64,000 nt of DNA from Ruminococcus sp. (lineage in GTDB: Bacteria; Bacillota; Clostridia; Oscillospirales; Ruminococcaceae): positions 1 to 64,000 of the forward strand of contig JAFYUM010000006.1 in the NCBI GenBank assembly GCA_017558505.1, read 5' to 3'. The translations under genes were made by a program, and so were the position numbers. The notes under the pieces were generated by a model. That model was not told the origin of the DNA. It worked only from the letters and a program-made list of their open reading frames with translations, and did no database searches. Shown here piece by piece: positions 1-7,607 of this stretch. Position 1 is the stretch's first letter; every line of letters starts with the position of its first letter.

Positions 1-241
1 AGAAATGCGGCCAACCCGCGCGTGGTACAAATCGCCGATCCTGCACAGCGTGTGGTAGTAACCTTCACCTACACCGGTCCTTCCACCCAGTGGCTGGACG
101 ACAACGACTACAGCAACTACAACAAAGGCAAAGCCCTCTGATTCACCTAAGACAGGCGACGGCAGAGGAATAGCAGTTGCAATGGCTGCATTTGTAGTTT
201 CAATCGGTGCATTTGCACTTACAAGAAAAAAAGCTGAATAA
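1..241 (+). pseudogene. 3' end of sortase-anchored surface protein, frameshifted
   Basis: The first frame (from base 1) reads through a Thr/Tyr/Asn-rich extracellular-looking stretch and stops at TGA 139-141. The frame starting at base 131 continues with a typical cell-wall sorting signal: a SPKTGD motif (LPXTG variant), a hydrophobic helix (about VAMAAFVVSIGAFAL) and a basic RKKAE tail ending at TAA 239-241. The two halves join perfectly if one A is removed from the AAA at 130-132, giving ...NKGK-PSDSPKTGD. A single-base insertion, real or an assembly error, therefore separates the body from its anchor. The upstream part of the gene lies outside the window. The sorting-signal reading is solid; whether the gene is broken in the living cell is unknown. 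Confidence 0.7.
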
Positions 242-249
242 TAAAAATG

Positions 250-283
250 CTCCGCTGGCTGAATAAGTCGGCGGAGTTTTTTT
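250..283 (+). terminator. Intrinsic terminator after surface protein
   Basis: CTCCGC (250-255) pairs with GCGGAG (271-276), and the stem extends inward with wobble pairs. It is followed by a run of seven T. It sits just after the stop of the anchored protein. Confidence 0.75.
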
Positions 284-299
284 ACTTTTCCGTGAGAAA

Positions 300-369
300 T
301 TGTCAAATTCAACTGAAATAATGTCGATTTCCATTTTTTCGATAAAAACACATAAAAACGTGATATAAT
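300..369 (+). promoter_or_regulatory. Promoter with Spo0A-box-like sites upstream of the Spo0A-like gene
   Basis: An extended -10 (TGATATAAT, TATAAT at 364-369) lies 65 bases before the ATG at 435. The -35 is poor, which suits an activator-dependent promoter. Upstream are TTGTCAAA (300-307, one mismatch to the 0A box TTGTCGAA) and ATGTCGAT (321-328, two mismatches). The same extended -10 occurs at the hybrid kinase promoter (5584-5612). Regulation by a Spo0A-family protein is inference. Confidence 0.45.
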
Positions 370-434
370 GGGCTTGTCCGATTGAGAAGGTAATTCATCG
401 GCGGCACTTTTTATAAAACGAGAGGTTGATAAAA

Positions 435-860
435 ATGAATAGTCAGACATATAACATCTGCTGTCAGCACAGCGTTACAGAGGGCGATTATGAAAGAATG
501 ACAACAAGAACATTGATGAAGCTTGGGGTTCCAGCCAATACCAAGGGATTTCACTACATAAAAACAGCGGTATTGCTGGGAATTGAAAATCCCATTGGCT
601 TAACGAGTATGTCAAAATTTGTATATCCAGCAATTGCAGAGCGTTATAAGTCAGACTCAATAGCAAGTATTGAACGTGCAATGCGTTATGCTATCAGTCA
701 GAGCTGTGTGAGAGGTGATTGCGATTTTATATGTGAACTGTTCTATTTTACAGATAATATCAAATATTATAATCCTACAAACCGTGAATTTCTTGCGGTT
801 GTGGTTGAGTACATAAAACAGTTCTGCATAGGAAATACAGGCAGCCTTGTGGCTTCATAA
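435..860 (+). CDS. Stand-alone Spo0A C-terminal DNA-binding domain protein
   Basis: The 141-residue product matches the Spo0A effector domain over nearly its whole length: a long helix leading to GVPANTKGFHYIKTAV, the recognition region LTSMSKFVYPAIAERY, the ERAMRYAI helix (compare ERAIRHAIE in Spo0A) and the late PTNREFLAVV motif. The N-terminal receiver domain of true Spo0A (about 120 residues) is absent. ATG 435 was chosen because AGAGG at 421-425 is well spaced; a TTG at 426 is in frame but closer to the Shine-Dalgarno. It faces a convergent Hpt/LytTR/hybrid-kinase cluster. Family knowledge: this domain binds 0A boxes. Without a receiver it would be constitutively DNA-competent or controlled by level or partner (inference). 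Confidence 0.85.
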   Translation: MNSQTYNICCQHSVTEGDYERMTTRTLMKLGVPANTKGFHYIKTAVLLGIENPIGLTSMSKFVYPAIAERYKSDSIASIERAMRYAISQSCVRGDCDFICELFYFTDNIKYYNPTNREFLAVVVEYIKQFCIGNTGSLVAS

Positions 861-877
861 GGATATCTCTAAAAACA

Positions 878-902
878 ATGCTCCACCGTAATGGTGGAGC
901 AT
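878..902. terminator. Bidirectional terminator between Spo0A-like and Hpt genes
   Basis: A perfect 10-bp stem, ATGCTCCACC (878-887) with GGTGGAGCAT (893-902), has loop GTAAT. T-rich sequence follows on the plus strand and A-rich sequence precedes it, so it can end transcripts from both convergent genes. Confidence 0.75.
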
Positions 903-910
903 TTGTGGTT

Positions 911-1261
911 TTATTCAGAAAGTTCGCCGATCCATTTTATTGTATCATTATACACAGGTTCGATTTCAACAATATATTCCTGTGCATTTTCTGTCATACC
1001 TGCACGCAGTTTTTCTGTAAGCTCAATTACAGGCTTGCTCATATTTTCAAATCCCAGTGTAAGACACAGACCTTTGAGGGTATGTGCAAAGCGAAAAGCT
1101 GTTTCGTAATCCTGTTCTGCAACGGAGCTTTTCAGCTGCTGAAAATAATTGCCGTCGGGAAATTTTTTCAGATATTTCATAACAAGCTTTTCGTTCACCA
1201 GTCTGCGTACTACTTCGTTGTAATCTCCGTTGGTTTTTTCGTAAAAATTCTTCAATTTCAT
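911..1261 (-). CDS. Hpt phosphotransfer domain protein
   Basis: A 116-residue four-helix-type protein with the histidine phosphotransfer signature AHTLKG, whose His would carry the phosphoryl group. Start 1261 was chosen because AAGGAG lies 9 bases upstream; the longer reading frame would overlap the end of the response regulator by 29 bases and has no better ribosome site. It is the last gene of the kinase, regulator, Hpt set transcribed leftward. In multistep phosphorelays such proteins move phosphate from a kinase-attached receiver to a separate response regulator. That fits the neighbouring hybrid kinase, which ends in two receivers. Partner assignment is inference. Confidence 0.85.
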   Translation of the reverse strand: MKLKNFYEKTNGDYNEVVRRLVNEKLVMKYLKKFPDGNYFQQLKSSVAEQDYETAFRFAHTLKGLCLTLGFENMSKPVIELTEKLRAGMTENAQEYIVEIEPVYNDTIKWIGELSE

Positions 1262-1286
1262 GGCTTGGTTCTCCTTGTCGGAAGTA

Positions 1287-1994
1287 TCATAGAGTTCTGG
1301 CAGACACAAATTCATGATATGTTTTTTTGATTTGTTTCTGGCTCCGCTGACGGATTAAAACAATGTCACCCGTTGTAAGTACGAATTGCTTATCGGCTTC
1401 TGCAATATAATTCATATTGACCAGAAAGCTCTGATGACAGCGGAGAAATCTGCTGTCATTCAGCTGTTGTTCAATTTCGCTTAATTTTTTGTGGACGGTA
1501 AATTCCTTGCGGTCACTTCTGTGTATAATGCAGATGTTATTATTACTTTCCACATACATAATTTCATTGAACGGTACACTGTGAATTGTATTTCTGAAGG
1601 AAAAATAAAATTGTTCAGAGCTTGTTTTGCCTATGATACGGTCAAGTACACTGCACAGCTTTGAATAATCATGGGGCTTGAGAAGATAGCCTACAGCCTC
1701 AACTTCATAGCTGTCCACCGCAAATTCCGCTGTGCTTGTCAGAAATACAATTTTGCCTGTGTATCCTGTACTGCGGAGCTTTCGGGCAATGTCCATACCG
1801 TGGATTTCTTCCATATATATATCAAGAAAAACAATATCGTAACAGCCACCGTCCGCAATATCATAAATCAGATTCATTCCGTTTTCGTATTCTGTTATTA
1901 CCTCGGGAATGTGTTTTTCGGACATATATTTCCGCAGTAAATCCTTTATTACATCTCTGTCAATCTGATTATCATCGCAAACGGCAATTTTCAT
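1287..1994 (-). CDS. LytTR-family response regulator
   Basis: 235 residues. The N-terminal CheY-like receiver has the acidic pair in VCDDN, the phospho-acceptor Asp in VFLDIYM (about residue 57), the conserved Thr/Ser in FLTSTAE and the Lys in LLKPHD. From about 130 a LytTR DNA-binding domain follows (FRNTIHSVPFNEIMYVES, then FLRCHQSFLVNM), as in AgrA, LytR and VirR. It has its own promoter (2041-2069) just downstream of the kinase stop and probably shares a transcript with the Hpt gene 25 bases on. LytTR regulators usually control exported factors, bacteriocins or signalling; the target here is unknown. Confidence 0.92.
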   Translation of the reverse strand: MKIAVCDDNQIDRDVIKDLLRKYMSEKHIPEVITEYENGMNLIYDIADGGCYDIVFLDIYMEEIHGMDIARKLRSTGYTGKIVFLTSTAEFAVDSYEVEAVGYLLKPHDYSKLCSVLDRIIGKTSSEQFYFSFRNTIHSVPFNEIMYVESNNNICIIHRSDRKEFTVHKKLSEIEQQLNDSRFLRCHQSFLVNMNYIAEADKQFVLTTGDIVLIRQRSQKQIKKTYHEFVSARTL

Positions 1995-2040
1995 TCAATT
2001 CTTCCTCTCTGTTATAATTAAGGTTCCCTTAAGCAATATC

Positions 2041-2069
2041 ATTTTATCACATTAAATTACTGTTGTCAA
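2041..2069 (-). promoter_or_regulatory. Sigma-A promoter for LytTR regulator
   Basis: On the minus strand, TTGACA (2069-2064), a 17-base spacer with TGTGA just before the -10, and TAAAAT (2046-2041). The leader then contains a small TTAAGG/CCTTAA inverted repeat (2018-2032) before the ATG at 1994. Confidence 0.7.
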
Positions 2070-2072
2070 TCA

Positions 2073-5000
2073 TTATTTTATCATGGCACACAGGGTATCA
2101 ATCAGCTTTGAAATTTCAATGGGTTTTGCTATATGAGCGTTCATTCCCACGTCAAAAGCCATTTTCTTATCATCTTCGTAGGCATTTGCAGTCATAGCGA
2201 CAATAGGTATTTTCTTAAAACCTGTTTCTTCAAGCCTGCGGATTCGCTTTGCTGTTTCGTATCCGTCCATAACGGGCATCTGAATATCCATGAAAATCAT
2301 GCTGTAATAATAAGCGCCCTTTTCGTTTAGCATATCAAGAGCGACCTGTCCGTTTTCGGCTACTTCTGCCGAAATGCCTACCGTAGAGAGAATATCAACG
2401 GATATTTCCTGATTTATTTCATTGTCCTCCACAACAAGGACTTTTTTGCCCTTGAGTTCCTCAATATCCGTCAGTTGCTTTTCATTGTCGGCTTTATCAT
2501 ATACCTGTAACAGTATGCGTCGGAGCTCCGACATAAAAAGAGGCTTTGCCGTAAAAGCTGTAACCCCTGCGTCTTTTGCCTCGTCCTCAACATCCGTACA
2601 GTCATATGCGGACAGAAGAATAACAGGGGGCTCATTTCCGGCTGTTTTTCTTATCTGCCGCACGGTTTCAATACCGTTCATATCGGGCATAAGCCAGTCT
2701 ACAATGTAAAGCTGATATGCGTCATCGATTTCTACAGCCTCATCAGAACGCACGACAGCTTCTTTTCCGTAAACAGTCCAGTCAACACGCAAACCGAACT
2801 GGCGAAGCATTTTTGAAATGTTCTGGCAGGTGTTCATATCGTCGTCAACTACAAGTGCACGCAAACCTTCCAGCTCTTTGATCGGTTTGATTTTTATTTC
2901 CTCTGTCACAGTCCTGAAAGGCAGAGTTACGGTGATATCTGTTCCCTTGGCGGGAGTGCTTTCAACTTTTATTTTACCGCCGCACATATCCACGATATTC
3001 TTTGTGATTGCCATTCCAAGACCAGTCCCTTGTATTCCGCTGTGAGTACTGGGTCGTTCCTGTACAAAAGGCTCAAATATGTGGTTGAGGAAATTTTTTT
3101 CCATACCTATTCCCGTATCCCTGATACGGAATTCATAATCGGCATACCCTTTGATTTCTGATTTTCGTTGGCTGACTGTCATTGCGACGACACCGCCGGG
3201 AGCTGTGAATTTTACCGCATTTGAAAGAAGATTAAGCAATATCTGGTTTATTCTCAATTTGTCACAGCATATGATTTCATCTGTGACATCGAGGACTTCC
3301 ATTTCAAATCTCAACCGTTTTGAGTTTATATCCGCCTGCATTATGTTGCGTATTTCACTCATAATTTCCGAAAGATTTTCGGGCTTTTCCACGATACACA
3401 TTTTTCCGGATTCAATACGGCTCATATCAAGAACATCATTGATAAGGGAGAGCAGGTGATTTGACGACTGCGTGATTTTGCGGAGATAGTCCTTTACACG
3501 CTCCGTATCGTCGATATGAGTGAGTGCAAGTGCGGTAAATCCCGTAATTGCATTCATAGGGGTGCGGATATCGTGGGACATATTATTCAGAAATGTAGTT
3601 TTGGCTTTATTGGCATACTGTGCCTGCATAAGAGCGTTATGAAGTGCCTGATTACGTTCCTCCTCAATCTGGACTTCCTCGTCAATATTGTGGAAACCTA
3701 CGATTGTCTTTGTTATTCTGCTGTTTTCCTTTATTCCTACACATTTTACCTGCCAGTGAGACGTTATACCGTCTTTTTCACTGCGATAGTTATGGTGGAA
3801 CATTTCCTTGACCTGCAATGTGCTGTTGATATTTTCAAGGCTTAATTTTTCAAGGAATACCTTACGATCCTCGGGATGTATCATCTCCTCTGCCAGCTGC
3901 ATAACCCAGTCTGTAAGGTGTTCTTTATTAATGTGTGTTATCTGTGATTTTTCGTGCTGAAAAATAGGTTTCAGACGGCAGCTTTTTAAATCGAGCAGAT
4001 ATACGTCACTGTAATCGTTGCTCAATGCCCGGATAAGCTGTAACTGCTGAATAATGCCTGCACTTTCAATTTCTTTTGTTATATCTATATACAGACTGCG
4101 GAAGTATGGATTTCCGTCCTCGTCCTCGGTTTTCCTGCCGCAGGCAAGGATATATTTGATGCTGCCGTCCTTGCATTTTATTCTGTATCGCAGGGAATAA
4201 TCGTTTCTGCTCTCGGCAACGCATTTTTTCATTTCACGACGTACATAAGCCCTGTCCTCGGGATATACCATTTCAAAGGCAGTACCGCCGCTGATATTCA
4301 TCAATTCCTCAGCGGAATATCCGAATAAAGCCGCAGCTTCTTCACTTATAAAGCGATAGGAATAGTTTTCGTTTATTTCAATGTTTTTAAGACCGCCCGG
4401 AATAGCACTCAATATCAGTTCAAGCTCACGGTTTTTCTGTTCAAGCTCCTGCTGTGTTTTCATTTCGTTGGTAATTTCAACAATTGTGGCTTGATAAAAC
4501 AGTGTTTCGTCAAATTTACTGAGTCTTACGTTTCCTTTCACCCATATGATATCACGTCCTTTCGTCATCATTCTGTACTGGATATTTAAAGTGCCGCCTA
4601 CTTTTTTTATGTTGTTAACGGTATCAAGCTTGTTTCTGTCCTCACGCACAATCATATTTATAAGCTTGTTGTCGAATTTATCTTCAATTTCCTGTTTTGT
4701 GTATCCAAGTAAATCGCAGAATTGCTGGGATATATATTTGAACGGAAAGCCTGATTTCTTATAACAGCAATGGTATCCGCCCGGGCGGCGGTTCTTCATA
4801 TACTTCAATTCCTCGTTCTGCTGCTGGAGAGCCTTGTTTTCCATTTCAATGGTAGACTGCATACGAAGCATTCCGGACATATCGCTGAACTGACTTACCA
4901 GAAGGAGTTTGCCATTTTCTTCAACGACTTTTCCACGGTCTGCAACGCTGAGATATGAGCCGTCCTTGCGTAATATACGGAAGGATTTGTTGTAGGTCAT

Positions 5001-5546
5001 ACCGACAGACAGGGTATCTGGTGTGATTTTTGCTTTATCATCGGGGTGAATATAACCACTGCGGCTATTTCCTCTGTGATTTATCATTTCTTCAAGTGTG
5101 CTGTATCCCAGAAGCTTTACAAGATTTGTATTGGCGTAACAAACCGGGAAATCTTTTTTCAGATACTGAATGAGAAAACAACCGTGAGGATCTTCTGTAA
5201 TAATGGTATCAATAAGATTTTTATTCTGACAGCATACGTCGGGGGTATCGGCTCCGCTTTTTTCACGCAGAAGGCTGAAAAAGATGGCGTGATAGTTCTG
5301 TTTGCCGTCCCAGTCCATTTCTACAGCGTGGGCGTTTATCCATTCCTGTGTTATTGTATTATAAAAAGTGCTTTCCTTCTCATTGCAATTAATGGGACAA
5401 CTGGTGCATATATTATCTGTGTGGGCAAGTGCCTCATGGCATTTTTGCATCAGTACTATTTCAGGGTAGTATTCCTTGAATTTCTGATTTGTATATATAA
5501 TGCGGTGCTGTTCGTCAATAATATACATCGCTTTTTTATCGTTCAT
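2073..5546 (-). CDS. Hybrid sensor histidine kinase (multi-PAS, HisKA, HATPase, two receivers)
   Basis: 1157 residues with no membrane segment, so cytosolic. Order: a short N-terminal PAS-like domain with a cysteine cluster (ICTSCPINC, about residues 46-54); at least three more PAS/PAC units to about residue 640; HisKA with H-box NMSHDIRTPMN; HATPase with N box (LLNLLSNAVKF), G1 (RDTGIGM) and G2 (GTGLGMAI); a receiver with VVDDD and phospho-Asp in IVDWLMPDMNG; and a second receiver with VVEDNE and FMDIQMPVMDG. ATG 5546 was chosen for AAAGGAAG 8 bases upstream. The frame continues to 5795, but that extension is low-quality and crosses the promoter. It likely senses a cytosolic cue, with the cysteines as possible metal or redox sensor (inference), and passes phosphate through the neighbouring Hpt. 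Confidence 0.93.
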   Translation of the reverse strand: MNDKKAMYIIDEQHRIIYTNQKFKEYYPEIVLMQKCHEALAHTDNICTSCPINCNEKESTFYNTITQEWINAHAVEMDWDGKQNYHAIFFSLLREKSGADTPDVCCQNKNLIDTIITEDPHGCFLIQYLKKDFPVCYANTNLVKLLGYSTLEEMINHRGNSRSGYIHPDDKAKITPDTLSVGMTYNKSFRILRKDGSYLSVADRGKVVEENGKLLLVSQFSDMSGMLRMQSTIEMENKALQQQNEELKYMKNRRPGGYHCCYKKSGFPFKYISQQFCDLLGYTKQEIEDKFDNKLINMIVREDRNKLDTVNNIKKVGGTLNIQYRMMTKGRDIIWVKGNVRLSKFDETLFYQATIVEITNEMKTQQELEQKNRELELILSAIPGGLKNIEINENYSYRFISEEAAALFGYSAEELMNISGGTAFEMVYPEDRAYVRREMKKCVAESRNDYSLRYRIKCKDGSIKYILACGRKTEDEDGNPYFRSLYIDITKEIESAGIIQQLQLIRALSNDYSDVYLLDLKSCRLKPIFQHEKSQITHINKEHLTDWVMQLAEEMIHPEDRKVFLEKLSLENINSTLQVKEMFHHNYRSEKDGITSHWQVKCVGIKENSRITKTIVGFHNIDEEVQIEEERNQALHNALMQAQYANKAKTTFLNNMSHDIRTPMNAITGFTALALTHIDDTERVKDYLRKITQSSNHLLSLINDVLDMSRIESGKMCIVEKPENLSEIMSEIRNIMQADINSKRLRFEMEVLDVTDEIICCDKLRINQILLNLLSNAVKFTAPGGVVAMTVSQRKSEIKGYADYEFRIRDTGIGMEKNFLNHIFEPFVQERPSTHSGIQGTGLGMAITKNIVDMCGGKIKVESTPAKGTDITVTLPFRTVTEEIKIKPIKELEGLRALVVDDDMNTCQNISKMLRQFGLRVDWTVYGKEAVVRSDEAVEIDDAYQLYIVDWLMPDMNGIETVRQIRKTAGNEPPVILLSAYDCTDVEDEAKDAGVTAFTAKPLFMSELRRILLQVYDKADNEKQLTDIEELKGKKVLVVEDNEINQEISVDILSTVGISAEVAENGQVALDMLNEKGAYYYSMIFMDIQMPVMDGYETAKRIRRLEETGFKKIPIVAMTANAYEDDKKMAFDVGMNAHIAKPIEISKLIDTLCAMIK

Positions 5547-5583
5547 GCAAAACACTTCCTTTCGGGTATGCATTTTATTTCTT

Positions 5584-5646
5584 ATTATATCACATTTCGG
5601 AATTTGTTTCAATAAAAATAAAAAGATAACACAAAATTCGACAAAA
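5584..5646 (-). promoter_or_regulatory. Kinase promoter with a perfect Spo0A box upstream
   Basis: Reading leftward: TTTTGTCGAA (5646-5637), an exact match to the 0A-box core TGTCGAA with its T-rich flank; then TTGAAA (5612-5607), a 17-base spacer and TATAAT (5589-5584) with an extended TGN. The kinase ATG is at 5546. The box lies about 60-70 bases before the expected transcription start, a position seen at activated promoters. The promoter is strong by eye; box function is inference. Confidence 0.6.
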
Positions 5647-5755
5647 TCTACGGTGTGAATTTTTCCTTTAATGAAAACTTCTGGAGCAAAATCAACAACT
5701 ATAACAATTTCAAACAGGCCGTTTAGTGCAAATCTCCAAACAATGTATAAAACCC

Positions 5756-5784
5756 TTGACAAATGAGCATAATAGTGGTAAATT
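5756..5784 (+). promoter_or_regulatory. Sigma-A promoter of hrcA operon
   Basis: TTGACA (5756-5761), a 17-base spacer and TAAATT (5779-5784), immediately upstream of the CIRCE operator. With the divergent kinase promoter this accounts for most of the 314-base gap 5547-5860. Confidence 0.8.
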
Positions 5785-5788
5785 AATA

Positions 5789-5815
5789 TTAGCACTCAAC
5801 AAGAATGAGTGCTAA
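5789..5815 (+). promoter_or_regulatory. CIRCE operator (HrcA binding site)
   Basis: An exact TTAGCACTC-N9-GAGTGCTAA inverted repeat directly after the -10. This is the consensus HrcA operator and points to autorepression of the chaperone operon, relieved on heat shock. Confidence 0.97.
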
Positions 5816-5860
5816 CAGATAAAATGTCACTCTGCTAATGGAAAGGAGGCTGCATTAATC

Positions 5861-6922
5861 GTGGACGACAGAAAGCTTAAAGTTCTTGCTGCTGTAGTTG
5901 ATGAGTATATAAAGACAGGTGAACCTGTAGGCTCAAAGGCTGTGTCAAAGCTGGAGCATATAAATGTATCTGCCGCTACAATCCGAAACGATATGGCGAT
6001 GCTTGAACAGCTCGGGTACCTTGAACAGCCTCATACTTCTGCGGGCAGAGTTCCCACATATCAGGGCTACAGGCTTTATATCGACGAGCTTATGACGCTT
6101 CCTGAACTTTCAGATGAAGAAAAACTCCGTCTTGATGAACTTCTGGGAGATGAGAATACCCCCGAAGATCTGCTTATACAGAACGCTGCAACAGCTCTTA
6201 CAGAGCTCACACAGTGTGCGGCGGTTGTGACAAATTCCGCACCGAGATTTTCTGTTATTTCTAAAGTAGAGGTTATTCCGACAGGAAAACGTCTTTACGT
6301 TATTCTGCTTATCACCTCAAACGGAAGCATAAAGAACAAGGCTTGCAGACTTGAATTTGACCTGAACCACGAACAGCTTGATTTCTTTACAAAGTACATT
6401 GACGAAAACCTCAGCGGAATATCCGTTGATGAGCTTTCAGAGGAAATGCTTGATAAAATGATAGCTGCCGTTTCAGCATATATGATAAGCCTTTCACCTC
6501 TTGTAAAAGGTATATGCGAACTGTCAGAGGATTTAAGGCAACAACAGCTTACAGTAAGCGGAAGCGAAAAGCTTCTCTCCTGTGACGAGCTTGATAAAAT
6601 GGAAGTAGTCCGCTTTATACAGCACAAGAATGAACTTGCCGATTTTCTGGAAGACTCATTCAGCGGTATACAGGTGAAATTTGGTACAGACGGAAATTTT
6701 GCAATAGGCAATTCAAGTATGATTGTTTCAAAGTACCGCAAAAAAGGCAAGGAAGCAGGAGCTCTCGGAGTTATAGGCCCCATGCGTGTGGATTACAAGA
6801 AAATTATACCTTATATTGATTACCTCACCCATAAGATTACTGCTCTTATGTCGGAGGATGATAATACAGAAGCGGATACTGTTATAATAGACGAATCTGC
6901 GGAAAGGAGCAGCAATGACTGA
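5861..6922 (+). CDS. hrcA: Heat-inducible transcription repressor HrcA
   Basis: 353 residues, normal for HrcA. The N-terminal winged helix (YIKTGEPVGSKAVSK, then VSAATIRNDMAMLEQLGYL and PHTSAGRVPTYQGYR) is characteristic, followed by the GAF-like HrcA domain ending with ALGVIGPMRVDYKKIIPYIDY. GTG start at 5861 with AAAGGAGG about 13 bases upstream. First gene of hrcA-grpE-dnaK-dnaJ and expected to bind the CIRCE just upstream, with GroEL as usual corepressor partner. Its last 8 bases overlap grpE. Confidence 0.97.
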   Translation: MDDRKLKVLAAVVDEYIKTGEPVGSKAVSKLEHINVSAATIRNDMAMLEQLGYLEQPHTSAGRVPTYQGYRLYIDELMTLPELSDEEKLRLDELLGDENTPEDLLIQNAATALTELTQCAAVVTNSAPRFSVISKVEVIPTGKRLYVILLITSNGSIKNKACRLEFDLNHEQLDFFTKYIDENLSGISVDELSEEMLDKMIAAVSAYMISLSPLVKGICELSEDLRQQQLTVSGSEKLLSCDELDKMEVVRFIQHKNELADFLEDSFSGIQVKFGTDGNFAIGNSSMIVSKYRKKGKEAGALGVIGPMRVDYKKIIPYIDYLTHKITALMSEDDNTEADTVIIDESAERSSND

Positions 6923-7487
6923 AAACATGAATAACGAAACAGAAGAAATTCTCGAAAACAGCGAACCTGCGGAGGAAATTACAGAGCAGGAAGTTGTTGA
7001 AACTACAGATGAGGACGACGCTGTAAGCGAATACAATGATGTAGCCGCACAGGTTGCAGACCTTGAAGAAAAGCTTGAGGAGGCAAACGAAAAGTATGTC
7101 CGCCTTTTCGCGGAGTATGACAACTTCCGTAAGCGTACCGCCCGTGAAAAGTCAGACACATACGCCAATGCTTCCGCTAAATGTATCGAAAATCTCCTGC
7201 CTGTTATTGACAGCTATGAGCGTTCACTTGAATTTGAATGTTCAGACGAAAACTTCAAGAACGGTATGGTGATGATATTCAATCAGTTAAAGGAATTTAT
7301 GGCGAAGATGAATGTTACTGAAATTGAAGCTCTCGGGGCAGAATTTGATCCAAATTTTCACAATGCAATCCAGCAACAGTCAGACACTGACTACGCTGAC
7401 AACCATGTTTGTGCAGTATTCCAGAAGGGCTATATGATGGGCGATAAGCTTATCCGTCCTGCTATGGTTGCAGTTGCAAAGGATTAA
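6915..7487 (+). CDS. grpE: Nucleotide exchange factor GrpE
   Basis: 190 residues: an acidic disordered N-terminus (Glu/Asp-rich to about residue 45), a long coiled coil (VADLEEKLEEANEKYVRLFAEYDNFRKRT) and the C-terminal beta domain with VTEIEALGAEFDPNFHNAI and GYMMGDKLIRPAMVAVAK. It releases ADP from DnaK. Its start overlaps the hrcA stop, consistent with translational coupling. Confidence 0.97.
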   Translation: MTENMNNETEEILENSEPAEEITEQEVVETTDEDDAVSEYNDVAAQVADLEEKLEEANEKYVRLFAEYDNFRKRTAREKSDTYANASAKCIENLLPVIDSYERSLEFECSDENFKNGMVMIFNQLKEFMAKMNVTEIEALGAEFDPNFHNAIQQQSDTDYADNHVCAVFQKGYMMGDKLIRPAMVAVAKD

Positions 7488-7607
7488 TCATATTTTATAT
7501 TGTAGGGATACGGTGTGCCGTGTCCGCCAAAAAATTAAAGACGAGTAAGAATTAATTCCTAATTCTTAATTCATAATTCTAAAACATAAATATTCGGAGG
7601 TATTATT
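7488..7607 (+). repeat. grpE-dnaK gap with a dispersed palindromic repeat
   Basis: 7501-7526 carries GGATACGGTGTGCCGTGTCC inside a 26-base unit that recurs at 19261-19286 with three differences. The unit is nearly self-complementary (GGATACGG with CCGTGTCC). After it comes an AT-rich stretch in which TAATTCTTAATTC-like words repeat. A GGAGG site precedes the dnaK ATG. Confidence 0.5.

Noticed and set aside
878..1330. 150-codon plus-strand ORF
   Set aside because: Starts in the terminator and is antisense to the Hpt gene; no ribosome site.
5547..5795. N-terminal extension of the hybrid kinase
   Set aside because: Crosses the kinase's own -10/-35 and 0A box; ATG 5546 has a good ribosome site.
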